From assembly GCA_036873755.1 (NCBI GenBank), contig JAVTVY010018777.1:1-64000 (forward strand): 64,000 bases of DNA. The letters run 5' to 3'. Each line of letters begins with the position of its first letter. The first letter of the stretch is position 1. Origin of the DNA: Hanleya hanleyi (Eukaryota; Mollusca; Polyplacophora; Lepidopleurida; Hanleyidae). The translations under genes were made by a program, and so were the position numbers. Below, one piece after another: positions 23,438 to 35,690 of this stretch. The notes beneath the pieces are model-generated. The model ran no database searches. It saw only the letters and a program-made list of their open reading frames with translations, and was not told the origin of the DNA.

Positions 23438-23879
23438 TTACATACACTTACAGCAATGGCTTTCCATCTCCATCACTCAAAGTTAGGAGACCAACATGAA
23501 AACGGTATGATGTAATATCGTTTCCTGAAATATACAAGCCAAATTTTCTGATGTATTCATGGTTTTCATTATTCGCCAAAACCAGATGGTACCCTCTTGA
23601 TAGCTTCTGGAAGACTCTTTGAAAGAGCAGTACCGAAATGAAATTTTTCTCAAGAACTTGTTCTGCATTTCTCCAGTCGGACCCAATCAAAGGAATTTCA
23701 TTCGATTTGTTCATAAATTGTCTAAAGATATGGCGATAAACAGTTTCCAGTTTTATGAATTTTATTTTTCGTTGCGAGTTCGCGTAAAGTAGCAGTGCAC
23801 CCAGATTCATTAATGTGTATAGGATTTTTTACCTTTATCTTTATTCAAGGATTCGTCTTCAAATTACTGCTTTGTAACT

Positions 23880-24083
23880 GTCCCGTCTGTCACAGATTTG
23901 TACCGGCTGTCACACACTTTGTGATAGACGGGACACACCTAATGAAGGTATAGATTTTAACCGGAGAAAAAAATAATCACTTGATAAATGTTTACAATTA
24001 CTATAGGAGATAATGTTTACAGTTAATTACATAATACATTTTATGAGAGCAAAAAAAAATGCATTTTTTGTGACAGACGGGAC
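23880..24083. mobile_element. Candidate MITE, 204 bp, 15-bp terminal inverted repeats
   Basis: Left end GTCCCGTCTGTCACA and right end TGTGACAGACGGGAC are perfect reverse complements. An imperfect third copy (TGTGATAGACGGGAC) lies inside at 23,919-23,934. The interior is A/T-rich with no frame. No duplicate locus without it is present in the window, so its boundaries rest on the repeats alone. Confidence 0.55.
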
Positions 24084-24267
24084 ATTTCAATCGGCCATTT
24101 TTTTTTATTTTTTTTTAATAAAGCAAAAAATATGCAAGATGTAATGAAAATGTCTTCGGTTAGGAAAAATATACCCAATACTTCAATACAAAAGGATTGA
24201 AACAGCTTCATTTCAGAAATTGCTGAGAAATAAGAATAGTTTGGAATTCTGCCATCTTCTGAACTAA

Positions 24268-24340
24268 ATCGTCGCTATATAGCTGAAATATTGCTGAATG
24301 CGATGTTAAACCTTAATTCTCTCTCTCTCTCTCTCTCTCT
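24268..24340 (+). mobile_element. LINE 3' tail with CT microsatellite
   Basis: Only ATCGTCGCTATATAGCTG through ATTGCTGAATGCGATGTTAA and a (CT)n tract remain. Confidence 0.75.
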
Positions 24341-25577
24341 CCTCCTGACCTAAAACAAAAAAAAATCATCGACCTTTGACCCCTAATTCGCTGCAAATGT
24401 ACTAACTGGCTTTTCAAAAATATAAGTTTTTTTCTGAAACTTGTATTCATGTAGTTCTTAAAATATCTTACTTCAGTGACAAAATAGGGAATAAAATGTT
24501 GGTGATGGTGCAACGTTTAAATGGAAATGACCACTGTCAACACGCGGTATTGTTTATTGTAAAATGTACATGACAGCTGATTGCACTCTGAATTGGGCGG
24601 AAATTACTTGCATTAAAATTATTTGGTTACTGCTAACCATATGCACCTAGCAATACATAATAGAAAGTGAGTGTATCATGAATCCTCGCCAAACATGTTT
24701 TTCCTCCAGTTTTTCTTTCAAAGAAATTAACGCCTCTCTACTCGCTGTTATTTCTAGTCGACGGCTTCCACAGGCCGACTGTGGTGTGAATTATTAACAC
24801 CTCTAGTTCCGATTGTCAATATTTCCGCTAATCTCTACCAGGCAAGCTTATATCGGAAATAAACTTTGTTGATATAATCTCCTTACTTGGCCTATATCGT
24901 GAGACAGCTATTCTCAATAAAATGAATTTTTTACTGTGAATAGTACAAAATTATTAAACAAATTACACACAAAGGTTAAAACATCGGTCAAACACATTTT
25001 TATTTTTTGGTCGAAACGATCCATGTTTGGCTTTAAACTAATTTTATGGATAAATAATTATCGCATGCTTCCATATCTTTATTCTGCGTCGGATATTCAA
25101 TCCAGTATCGATGCGAGAGATCATTCAATTTTATATTCAAAATTTATATAGACAAATGAAACGTTTTCTTTCAGTTGGATCAAAGAAACATCAGGTGATG
25201 GATATATCGGTTAAAAGTTGAATAACATGTTAGACATCTTTTTAAAAAAATTTGGCCGCGATATGGGTATACGACGATCCATCCCCCCCCTCAAAAAAAA
25301 GTATATACACGCACAAAACTCCCATCGTCTGGGAAGCTAGAAACGGCCAATTTAAAGGCAATAGAACACGGACATATACAAACCGAGATCCCTTCGAGAT
25401 TACCGATCAATTTCGTACCCATCTCGAAAATCGGGACATTCCGATTGAGATAGAACCGGGAGCAAACCGGGAGATATCGCCAGGGATCCCGGTTCTGCCC
25501 ACCCTGTTTCAGCCGAGAAATTTCTCGATCCATCTCGAAGGCATCGAGAAAGTGCCTCGATTAATTAGACGTGATCC

Positions 25578-25796
25578 CTAAGATTGTAAGCGATGTTTTT
25601 TATCGAGCAAATACATGAATTTGGAAATTTTTTAGTCGGATGAGGGAGGATACATATTGAGTTAAGTTTTAATGTGTGTATGCTTTAATGCGTTGAATTA
25701 CTAAGTTATTGGTTTGAGTACTTAGAATTTTATTTGATCGTCGCTATATAGCTGAAACATTGCTGAACGCGACATTATACCTTAGTTCTCTCTCTC
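25578..25796 (+). mobile_element. LINE 3' end, last codons plus tail
   Basis: Counterpart of 13,676-13,918, with an internal deletion of the LREIGLLH codons and a tail ending GCGACATTATACCTTAG before a short CT tract. Confidence 0.75.
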
Positions 25797-26105
25797 CAAT
25801 TACTGCCGTGATGCCACATACTCTATTACAAGTTTGTGTGGAGTAGTAATACTAAGTTGAACAAATCCAGATATGCATCTGTGGTTACCTTGCTGTGTAG
25901 TTAAATTGAGCTCGTGAAAAAATACTAATTTAATGGATTCTGCTAGGACAAAGCAAGCCCTGTTTTTAGTTGAGCTAAGGATTAATTTGGCAATGCTCAT
26001 CCTTCAAGATCTGCATAAACTGGCTTATTACTCTTGAAGAAATATACTGCAAACAATCTTGTTTCATCATCGAGTTCAGTTTGATGGTGGCACGATTGAC
26101 GGTAC

Positions 26106-26599
26106 CGCTCAAAGTTTCTCAAATTTGGCGATACATATCGCATGCTGATAGCAAAGTACGAACGTAGCGTGCAAGATCTATGGCGCTACGTTTCGTAACT
26201 TGTGTCTAATTCCGCTTAACCCGGGGCTAGGGGCCGTATGAACACATGTACTTCAATATCCTCATGGTGCTCATATGAACAGTCACAATCAAAGCGTGAC
26301 TGAGATACATCTTTTTTGGATAACGACTCTAAAACGAATATTACGGATTAAGAATACTGATCAGCGATACGGATTTGATATTTTTGGAACATCATGATGT
26401 CTTGCCGGCATCATTGAAAACTGTTGACCGCTTCTCTCTTGCAGGAAACAAGCCTATGTTTATGTATACTATGATTGTCTTTTTGAATTTGGTGCTAATA
26501 CTGTTATATGGAAAATGGAATAGGTCTTTGGATTATGGACGCGGATATTCTCTAATGGACGACGGCTGGATTATGAATGACGGACTAGACGCTTGTAAT
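26106..26599 (+). mobile_element. Naiad-type PLE 3' end (494 bp) with last RT codons
   Basis: Begins inside the last coding part (SKFLKFGDTYRMLIAKYERS then WRYVS and stop, about 26,106-26,200), followed by about 400 bp of 3' untranslated sequence ending at GACGCTTGTAAT. It provides the link between the coding end and the short tails elsewhere in the window. Confidence 0.85.
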
Positions 26600-26830
26600 T
26601 GGGCATAGACTCTATACTGGAGGACACTGTAGAGACATTTAATGGCGCTCACATGTTTTGATATTTTTCTCCAGTGTGACAAATAATGAAATTGGACAAC
26701 CAACAGATCCTGGTGATGCTCACTAGATCTTCTACAATGAAATTGTCTCTTTTTATTTTGATCATAGAGTTGGGAGGTGTAATCGGTATAATATCTGTAA
26801 ATTAGTTCAACATAAAAGTGGAGAGTGGAA

Positions 26831-27471
26831 TACCAAAATACAGAAAAGTGATTTATGCACGTCGGCACGGACTGTGAAGTATACACCGGTTTAGCATTGA
26901 AAAGTAAGATTATATTTCGCATTTATTTGTTGTATTACAACACATATGACGGAACTGGGAAGAGGTATTGACCTTAATTTGTATAGGATTTTAGTATTGT
27001 AAACAAATATTTGATTGTTAATCCTTGACTTCACAAACTGTTTCTGTTACGTTTTTCTGTTATCGTAAATTTCACGTGACATTGAAAAGAAAAGGAAGGA
27101 GGTTATTTGAGAGAAATCGGTTTGTTGCATAAGTTTTAATGCGTGTGTGTTTTGGTGCGTTGGACTACTAACCTATTGGCTTGAGTGCTTAGAATTTTGA
27201 TTGATCGTCGCTACACTTCAGACCAGCTGAAAGGTTAGTGTTGGCGCAACAACGGCGTGCAAACATATAGCGCACCAATGCCCGTGATTATCGGCTAGCC
27301 ATTGTTCTAACTCTATTGAATGTAGTCCGTCGACATGATTGAACACAGGCCGTGCGCTATCATCACGGTCAGACAATGGCTGGAATTTCATATGTGTTAA
27401 CGTATGCTTCCTGTCGAACAGTATAACGGATGTTATATTGTCAGCAAGAAAACAACGCTGTAAAGATTAAA
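26831..27471. other. No gene seen; one partial LINE end
   Basis: At 27,095-27,215 there is a LINE 3' fragment (GGTTATTTGAGAGAAATCGG … ATTGATCGTCGCTA) that stops before the GCTGAACGCG box. The rest is A/T-rich without a recognisable feature. Confidence 0.5.
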
Positions 27472-28009
27472 GCCTTCGCAATTTGCACACACCAACATTT
27501 TATAAATTCTGATAATATATTTAGGCATACTTTAAGCTATCTTTGGCGAAACTTTTTGTTAATGAAGATTATTTGTAGTCTAAACCGAATGTTCACAAGA
27601 CGGCCGAGTTTCCTTGGATCGCAAACAAAAAATGATAGATAATCGTTTACAGTATTCTTATTGAAGAAGTCAAATCTTCTATATATTTTTTTAATTACTT
27701 AGCCAGTAATTTAAACTGTCGAATAGATTGTGTTCTTGCCGTACACCGCCAGATGGGAACTCTTTGAAAACAATTCAGTTTTAAGCGGTGACGGCTGTTA
27801 GCGCGCAATCCGGCAAGAGCACCAAAGGGGAGCCTTTGTTTACCGCCGACATGCTCACAATGGTTCAGTGGTTTGACCGGACTATATTCTACCGCCGCGT
27901 GGCGGCAAGGGTCACATCATGGGTTGTGTAATAAGTCTTGGTGATTAGACCAGCACATTGGCACGCTATCGGTGCGTAAACGCTGTTCACTAATTGGAAG
28001 ATTAAGCTG

Positions 28010-28082
28010 ATCTGAACTGTATATAGCTGAAATATTGCTGAACGCGACATTAAACCTTAATTCTCTCGCGCGCTCTCTCTCT
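28010..28082 (+). mobile_element. LINE 3' tail (block A copy 2)
   Basis: Counterpart of 522-594, ending in a CGCG-interrupted CT tract. Confidence 0.75.
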
Positions 28083-28094
28083 GTAATCCTTGGT

Positions 28095-29400
28095 GTTTGA
28101 GATAACAACAGCCAACCCTTTGCCGGCTTTTTAATGACGATGTGGGGGTTCGCTTGTAGGCTTTCTAGACCCGCAGATTCGTCATAGCTGATGTTACTCG
28201 AGAAGAGACGCTTCTGTTTGGAGCACATATGTTCGAGGCATGTTTTCTTGATGAATGCAAGAAGACAAGCATCTGAGCATAGTGGCCCCCATGTGCGTTA
28301 TGTTTGAATTTACGGGAAAGAGGATCCATAGGTGCCGGTGTGAACCCAGGATCAGGTTGTGAGAAATAAAGTTGAAGTTTCAAGCGACGGAAGAAACCTT
28401 CTAAACCATCTCGGATAGCCTTAGCTTCAGGCTTCTTAGTGGTGGGGCAGAAAATAAGGCCAAATGAGAGAACTGACCTTTGACTCTTTGTGAGAGTAAG
28501 GTCTGATAAATTAACAAAATCAGATGTTTGTGCTGATGATTGTGTATGTTTACTGATACAAGGTTGTAACAGTACAGAATCCGATAATTGGTGATAAGTG
28601 GATTGAGATGTATAAAATCTTAGTCCAGTAGTGCCTGGAGGAGTTTCAGGATCATCGGGGACTGTCGGCGATTTCCGTTCCGGCGAGGAGGTCCTCGCTG
28701 GCGTCCTGTTTGGTGGCGACCCTTGGTTGGTCTTCTCGGTGGTTGCCGTTGGCGGCCACGGTTGGTGTTTTTCCACCGATCCCCTAGAAAAGTATCAGGT
28801 TTATCGAGTCTGTTCTTCTTGTAATCAAATTGACGGGTGGCCAACTTATTAGTTCTAGCGGCCATAGCTGAGAGTGCTGCTTCGGCCTCAAGTTTGGATT
28901 TGGGATCTGGCAGGAGTTTGGCCAGATCTCCACGGGCCTTCATGAGGTCCCCGTTCAGTGCTGCGCTGTAGAGCGACGATGTTATCGTGAAGATGTGAGG
29001 TCAATGTCATGGAGGCATTGAGTAAAATGGATTCCCATTCACGCATGAAGGTTTCATCGTTAAGTCCAATTTGAGGTTTGCACTGTAGATGGAGATCGAT
29101 AGGGGGCTTGTTCTTGTCTAGGCAGTGCTGTAAGAAGAGGGAATGCGTTGTGTGGCGTTCTGTTCTACAGAGGATGTTTCTGGTGAGGCGATAGGTGCTC
29201 ATGACATTGTCCGGGAGACGTGGACTTCCCGTTCGGGCTTCTCCTTGGTGTCCGCTAGTGCTGGGGTCTTCTTCTGTCCTCGAGATCTTCGGTTTAGCGG
29301 AGGTCAACGACGGAGGTCACTGGAGTGATGAGGCTGGTTTCGTCATCAGTGTTCAGATCTACATGTAGGTCTGCCAGTGATAAAGATTTATTGCTGCTCG
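28095..29400 (-). pseudogene. Penelope-like element, N-terminal part (block A copy 2)
   Basis: Better preserved than copy 1. From 28,776 to 28,165 one frame runs through FVNLSDLTLTKSQRSVLSFG, LIFCPTTKKPEAKAI and DGLEGFFRRLKLQLYF, then PDPGFTPAPMDPLSRKF, the conserved Penelope-like region just before the RT. Upstream frames (29,307-28,888 and 28,943-28,620) give MSTYRLTRNILC, FLQHCLDKNKPPID and a basic KKNRLDKP stretch. The RT and endonuclease are missing: the sequence breaks after NPHIVIKKPAKG at the same LINE-tail junction as copy 1. Compared with copy 1, the GLIFCP part is fused in frame with FFRRLKL here, so the copy 1 break there is a later lesion. Confidence 0.75.
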
Positions 29401-29414
29401 CAGGAGTGGATTGA

Positions 29415-30190
29415 TTGTTTAAAGTGTATGCTTTAATGGGTTGGATTACTAAGTTATTAACTTGAAAACTTAGAATTGTGTTTGGTCGTCGCTGTATAGC
29501 TGAAATATTGCTGAACGCGACGCTAAACCTTAATTCTCACTCTCTGTCTCTGTCGTGAACATTACTAAAAAAGAGTCAGTCCCAAGGCGTATTCCATGCC
29601 ACGAAGATCTCAAAGTGGAACATATTCTTATCAACTGTATAGATTTTATGATTGTAAACATATATTTTATCGAGCAGCTACTTTAGAAGATCTTGTTAGT
29701 CGGGTGAACGAAGATTATTTGAGAGAAAATAAATTCCAATGTGTGTATGTTTTAATGTATTGGATTTCCGATACTTAGAATTTTGTTTGGTCGTCCCTAT
29801 ATAGCTTAAATATTGCCGAAAGCGACGTTAAACCTTAATATTCTCTCTCCCTCTGGCTCTCTTTAACTCGCGAACATTTACAAAATAGACCCAGCCCCAA
29901 GGTGTGTTCCATGCCACGAAGATCTCACAGAGAAACATTCTTATCGACTCATAGATTTTAAGATTGTAAGAGATTCTTTTCATCGAGCAGCTACTTTAGA
30001 ATATCTTTTTGTTCAGGTGAAGGAAGACTGTATCTTAGATTATTTGAGAGAAATCGGTTTGTTGCATAGGTTTTAATGTGTTTGTTTTAAGGTGTTGGAT
30101 GACTAAGTTATTAACTGGAATACTTAAAATTTTGTTTGATCGTCGCTATAGCTGAAATATTGTTGAACACGACCTCAATTCTCTCTCTCT
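29415..30190 (+). mobile_element. Three consecutive LINE 3' ends
   Basis: Tail only (29,415-29,553), then two copies each starting near the zinc-knuckle codons (CCAAGGCGTATTCCATGCC) and running to a CT tract: 29,554-29,860 and 29,861-30,190. Block A copy 1 lacks the middle one, so it was either lost there or gained here after duplication. Confidence 0.75.
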
Positions 30191-31800
30191 TAACAATTTA
30201 ATGATTGGGGGTGTCCTCTGTCAGAGATGCCTCTATTCCCATCTACTACCGACAACCACACTCCCAAATTGTCCGAGATCCGACAAATTTGGGCCATTTC
30301 GTCCGGATGAGTGAACCGCGCCCTTTCCAGTTCCCTGCCCAACGGCCGGCACACCCAAATGGGGATGACAATGGAGCCACGATTACTTGAAACAAATGAA
30401 AAAGTTTTAGACAACTTTTAACATACGGGAACTTTAACCGTCGCAATACTTCCCGTGGATTACTACTGTTGACCCACTTTATATGCCGCTGGGGACCATG
30501 AATACTAAAATGCTCAAGTGTACGGTCCTTAATGGACGCTACGCGACCACACAAACAGCCCTTCATCTATTTTCAAACTAGTTTATCATGTCTGTGCACA
30601 ATCCTATATGATATTGGATATTAGACAGAGGGACAGTATCAATCAAACCTATGATTCTGGGCCAAAGAAAACTGCTTTAGTTGTTGAGCGACACACCAAT
30701 CGGTGAAGCTAACGTCGCCCGAAAGAAGTAGTTATCTACCGCACGAAATTATCAAAGGTTATATTTTCACTGCGTCTTCAGAAATTGCTGTTAAATTTCG
30801 GGAATGTGGGTACATGAATCATACTATTTTTGCCCACTGACAAAATATGCGACTATATAGCGTATGTCAGGCCTGGTAATATTAATAACGAATATTAATT
30901 TTCTTTGGTAATTCAGGTCAAGCAGTGAAAGTGCCGGTCGGTCCGTAATACAAAATCTATCAATAGGGCTGCTGGTCGCCATATTCCAATACAAAGGTGA
31001 TAATCAGTCATGACTTCATAGTAGGGTCGGACTATGGCTTAATTGAGAAAATGAGAGTGGGGCTTGGTGCCCCTGCGATAGGGATTTGATCCCTAGGGTG
31101 GTGGATGGTTAAGTGTAGCATGGTGTAACCTCGAGCTCGGATTGTAGAAGTGTATCGCGACTTAGTTTGGTAGATAGAGGGCGAGGTTTGGTGCCCTAGG
31201 GTTCAAATTGGACCAGCTCTGGTGGGTAGTGGATGAGTTGAATAAGTGTACCATGATATACGCTCTTGAACTATATGAAGGTTTGGGTGTCGGGCAGGCC
31301 GTCTTTTAGGACATACAGAGCAACGCCGGTGTCTAAAACTTCTACGCTTTAGTTTTCTGGACAGCTAAGGGACGATGTCATTTATACTCCTATATCAAGA
31401 TTTCGGGAGGTAAAGCTATAGGCTCCATGAAAAAATGTTTGCTTCATTATTGAATAATTCAACCCTTATTTTTATTGTATGCAGGAAATGATTCAAATCT
31501 TGGATTACTGAATATGACAGGGTCCGGTAAGACTTTATTTTTTGTCATTATGAATGTACTTCTGTTTTTAACGGTGTTCCAGTACATGGACACGAGATTC
31601 TTGAAATTGTATGCATGCTTGCTCTGGCGTTAGTAGAGGTGTGGAGTTTCTGGACTTTAAATTGAATGTGCAATGATAGAAGTTTTCTTTCGAAAAAGTT
31701 GCATGGCCCTGAAAAGGGTGGTTTTATACTACCAGTATCCTATATCCAGAGGCACTACCTCCCCCTCAGAACTACATGTGGCATCGCTTTCTTCGGGTGG
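30191..31800. other. Unassigned duplicated sequence
   Basis: Counterpart of 2,410-4,079, without a supportable gene. The direct duplication with the GGTTCAAATT box is at 31,065-31,260. Confidence 0.4.
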
Positions 31801-34623
31801 CTAATGAATTTGCCGGCCCAGATCTGCGGTGATCCTTTTCCAAAACACTTTGATCCCAGAGACCAGCTCCTCTTTCTTCATTGGTTTGATTTCTTTCGCC
31901 AGGTATAGTTTTAGCATTGACCAGACCATCTCGGTGGGGTTCTCCAGTGAGTGATGCCGTTCTGGATCAGGAATTCTGCGAACATGTACTGAATAAAGCA
32001 GCTTGCAAGATTAAATTCTTGAAATAATCAATTCAGCAAGGACATTTTTCAAACAAATTTACCTGCCATTTGATTTAAACCTGTGCACCGATTACTAAAG
32101 TAATTTTTTATCCTGTGAAATTCCAGAAGGATGTAATGTAAGTTTCCGTGTTTTGGCGGAAATCCGTTCGTTTGAAATATGGTAAAACTTTTGCTTTTTG
32201 GAAATTTAGATTCTCTTCCGGGTTTGCCAGAAAAGTGATACTTCATCGTTATGAACTAAATCGTTATTGACCATTTAAAACGCATATTTTAACTTATCTT
32301 AATAGCGTATTTCTTGGCACATGATCCACAAAATTGGATCGCGATCGTCTCTAGCGAAGAACCGACGTAGTCGCCAGGGTTATAATGATTTGTCATTTTG
32401 GGTTAAGGGAGACAATTCAAAGCTCTCTCCCTTACTGACACTCGCATCTTTACCCGCCAAAACTATTCTATTGTGTGGACGTCTGACGTGAAAATTGCGC
32501 CACTTTTGTCGGAGTATATTCTGACGATGTGAAAATCATGAGCATGTTACTCATGAGGATGTGTTATGAAACCGGTTGTACTTGAAAAACAACACAAAAA
32601 CGTATTGGTTTGCCAATCATATATTCTTACTTTATTTGCCAGAAATTGGCTCGAATACATCCCAAGAGCTTCAATATTATCAGCTCTTACCGGAAACGCG
32701 GGTTGTGCGCACGCTCTGGGCTTGTGTTGACATTCCAGGAAGATTGAAGATGATCATGTTGCAAGTCTCCTGTCAAAATGTCAACATAAACACGAGCTCA
32801 GAGATAGCACGCGAGCCCTGTGTCCGATAATATCACCGTCCTAAACTATCACCAACACCTGTACATTAAGAAACAATATCCCTTTATTGCTGTTGCGGGT
32901 GTGTTTTGGATCATTGTCCTGGATGAACCTAAAACCCTCTGGATATACATCCCTCGCAAAGGGTAGCAAATTGTGGGTAAGGATTAGTTGGTAACCCTGA
33001 CTTTCCACGATGCCTGTAAAAACATTTATTTTTGAGGCACCACGGAAAGATATACCTGCCCAAACATGCATCTAGAAACAGGTCAGTATTAGCACTTCAA
33101 AGATACAACAAATGTCATTGCCAATGATAGGCTATGGTTAAAATGATAGGCTATGGTTAAATTCTTGCGACTGAGACCAGAGTGACTTTTCAAAATTTGA
33201 ATATATTTAAAGGTTATACCCAATGCACCTACACAACTATGCATTAACAGTTAATCGGTGGTGATACAAGCAACAAAATAGGAGCTTCTATCCAATAATG
33301 TAATCGAAGTGGGTTGTAGGACACAAACAGTACACAGAAGAAAAAACCCACTAAAGCTGTCGCCTCTGGTGCTCTGGTACCTATTGTTCGCAGAAAAATA
33401 CTCTTTATTCTTCACTAGATTTGTTTGCAACAACGGGTAGTTAGTGTGCTCACTACTGACACTGAAGAACTTATATGTCATATTAGCAGTGTGCTGTTAA
33501 AGGAATGGGAGTACAGAAATATGGGTGATGCATACTTTGAAAGGGTGTTTTGGTTTTCCGATCAAGGTTGCCTCGTCTTTCCGATGAAAGCGCATGTGCC
33601 CACTCCTCATGTCTTCCACAGATGCTTCATCTGTGAAAAGCACATCCTTAAATTGCTCTTTTGGGGAATTAAGGCATACATCAGGCGGTTGTCCTTGTTG
33701 GCTTGGCCGGCAAGTTGGCAGTGTCTGTAATTAGTCATTTACAACTATTGTATTGGGAAGAATTCTATTGCTACAATGTCACAACCAAGAGGTATAAAAA
33801 AACGACTACAATATGGTTGAGAAAAAAGATCAAAAGTTGAAAAAAGGAAGGTCTGTCTGACATTTCGCCCAATGCGCTTGTCAATGAGATGCAAAATTCG
33901 TCATATCTCTGTCTTTTTTGACAATACAACACAGTACAGAAATGCATCTTTGCAGCAAATAATACTTTGATATAAGGCATAACAGAACTGGAGATCCAGG
34001 ACAGGATATTCATAATTAGGTCCTGCTTTGAAGCCTCCGGTGGGCATAAACCCAATTTGATCATATAATATATATTTAATAGGAGAAAGGAATGACAGTG
34101 TTGAATATATGCATACAAGATTAGGCATTGGAAGACCTAGTAATTTGTTAGGCAGGACAGAATTCGAAGCGTTTCCCGGGACAGAAATGATGTTTCCTGG
34201 AACTAATTTTGTTGGTGTACTGTAGCTCTCGGTTTGAATCAAAACTTTTCCCAAAGAAGCAGAAAATAATAAATTTGAATCACGGCAATATACACCCTAT
34301 CATTCCAATGCTTTACAACAGCAGGGCAAGGCTACATGCGGCTCTTTAGTACCTGTTGAAATGGGTGTTTTATGCTGTTATAGGAATGGGAGTACAGAAA
34401 TATAGGTGATGCATACTTTGAAAGGGTGTTTTGGTTTTCCCATCACGGTGGCCTCGTCTCTCCGATGAATGCGCATGTGCGCACTCATTACTTCCACACA
34501 TGCTTCATCTGTGAAAAGCACATCCTTAAATTGCTCTGTTGGGCCGATGTACATTAGGGCATACATCAGGCGCTTGTCCTTGTTGGCTTGGCCGACAAGT
34601 TGGCAGTATCTGTAATTAGCCAT
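31801..34623 (-). pseudogene. Tc1/mariner-like transposase with introns, copy 2 (inactive)
   Basis: Best-preserved copy. Block 1 (34,623 to about 34,410) reads KDKRLMYALMYI, VLFTDEACVEVM (first Asp) and MGKPKHPFK, then a GTATGC donor. Block 2 begins after TTTCTAG at 33,071: MHVWAGISFRGASKINVF, GYQLILTHNLLPFARDVY, RFIQDNDPKHT (second Asp), ending about 32,880. Block 3 (31,975-31,801) has FLIQNGITHWRTP and, in a shifted frame, ENPTEMVWSMLKRYL (Glu) and ELVSGIKVFWKRI before TAG. HPFK joins to HVWAGIS exactly as in intronless relatives, which supports true splicing. A second damaged block 1 at 33,700-33,510 comes from a local duplication. The frame break at WRTP/NPTE is shared with copy 1, so the source was already defective. 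No N-terminal DNA-binding domain or terminal repeats were found. Confidence 0.8.
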
Positions 34624-34989
34624 TTACAGCTATTGTATTGGGAAGAATTCTATTGCTACAATGTCACAACCATGAGGTATACAAAAAAAGACTACAATAT
34701 AGTTGAGAAAAAAAGACCAAAAGTTGAAAAAAAGGAAGGTCTGTCTGACATTTTGCCCAATGAGATGCAAAAGTCGTCATATCTCTGGCTTTTTTGACAA
34801 TACAACACAGTACAGAAATACATCTTTGTAGCAAATAATACTTTGATATAAGGCATACCAGAACTGGAAATCCAGGACAGGATATTCATAATTAGTTCCT
34901 GGTTTGAAACCTCCGGTGAGCATATAATATATGATTCGGACAACTGATCCGTCATATTCTCAGATGCACTGTCATGCCTTCTATCGATT

Positions 34990-35690
34990 GAAAGTGGAAA
35001 TTCCACTCATCCCACCACCTCGAATATTCTACAGTTAAGACTAAATTTGATCAACAGATTGATATTGTGTTTTGTTGGGTACCTAATCACGTTGACATCA
35101 AAGGTAATAATGAGGCTGATAAAATGGCTAAGGCAGCCCTAGATGATGAGGATGCTCCTGTTAGAATCCCATAGGGTGATTTCAGACCATCTATCTGTGC
35201 TTATGTGAGGAACTTGTTTCAATCTTTGTGGGATGCTATGGAGAATAACAAACTTCACGAGTTAAAAAAAACTGTAGGCTATACTCATCTGAACAGCCAG
35301 AAACGTTTCGATCAAGCCATGATTAGACGATAAGAATCGGTCATACACGATTAACTCACAAACATTTACTAAACAAAGAACAAGTCCCGAGGTGTATTCC
35401 AGGTCACGAAGATCTCACAGTGAAACATATTCTTGCCACGAAGATCTCACAGTGAAACATATTCTTATTGACTGTATAGATCTTAAGATTGTAAGAGATT
35501 CTTTTTAACGAGAGACTACTTGGAAGATCTTCTTAGTCGGGCGAGGAAGGACTGTCTTCGGTTGGTCGTATAAGTTTTAATGTGTGTATGTTTTAATGTG
35601 TTACATTACTAAGGATTTTGATTGATCTTCGCTAAAAAGCTGAAATATTGCTGAACGCGGCGTTACCTTAATTCTCTCTTCCCCCCACTA
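34990..35690 (+). mobile_element. LINE 3' end with RNase H C-terminus, knuckle and tail
   Basis: Reads FDQQIDIVFCWVPNHVDIKG, NNEADKMAKAALDDEDAPV, PSICAYVRNLFQSLWDAMEN and HLNSQKRFDQAMIRR, then VPRCIPGHEDLTVKHIL with the Cys/His knuckle. A 31-bp direct repeat (ACGAAGATCTCACAGTGAAA…) interrupts the knuckle at 35,415-35,470. Stops occur after VRIP and after MIRR. The tail (AAAGCTGAAATATTGCTG, ACGCGGCGTTACC) ends at about 35,690. Confidence 0.8.

Larger units (their letters stand above)
23438..24917. other. Mostly unassigned; one MITE and one LINE tail inside
   Basis: Between 23,448 and 23,810 the minus strand is open for 120 codons (with NLGALLLYANSQRKIKFIKL and NDITSYRFHVGL), but no domain is recognised. 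Apart from the small inverted-repeat element at 23,880-24,083 and the LINE tail at 24,268-24,340, nothing else can be supported up to block C copy 2. Confidence 0.4.
24918..26830. repeat. Segmental duplication block C, copy 2
   Basis: Matches 13,110-14,470, with a LINE 3' end at 25,578-25,796 and a Naiad end at 26,106-26,599 that is absent from copy 1. The TCGAGA-rich, partly self-complementary section at 25,375-25,570 keeps an open plus frame of about 109 codons (25,252-25,581), but its composition suggests a palindromic repeat rather than a gene. Confidence 0.85.
27472..33969. repeat. Segmental duplication block A, copy 2
   Basis: Second copy of 89-6,226 with the same junctions. Its right end carries an extra local duplication: 33,490-33,970 is repeated at about 34,380-34,880 (offset about 890), both holding the same transposase exon. 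Confidence 0.9.

Noticed and set aside
23448..23810. 120-codon minus-strand frame as a gene
   Set aside because: Open but with no recognised domain, no second copy and no splice or start context; kept only as a remark on the interval.
25252..25581. 109-codon plus-strand frame with IEIEPGANREISPGIP
   Set aside because: The stretch is built of repeated TCGAGA/TCTCGA-type words and is partly self-complementary; the counterpart at 13,480-13,680 is not open in the same way, so this looks like a palindromic repeat and not a gene.
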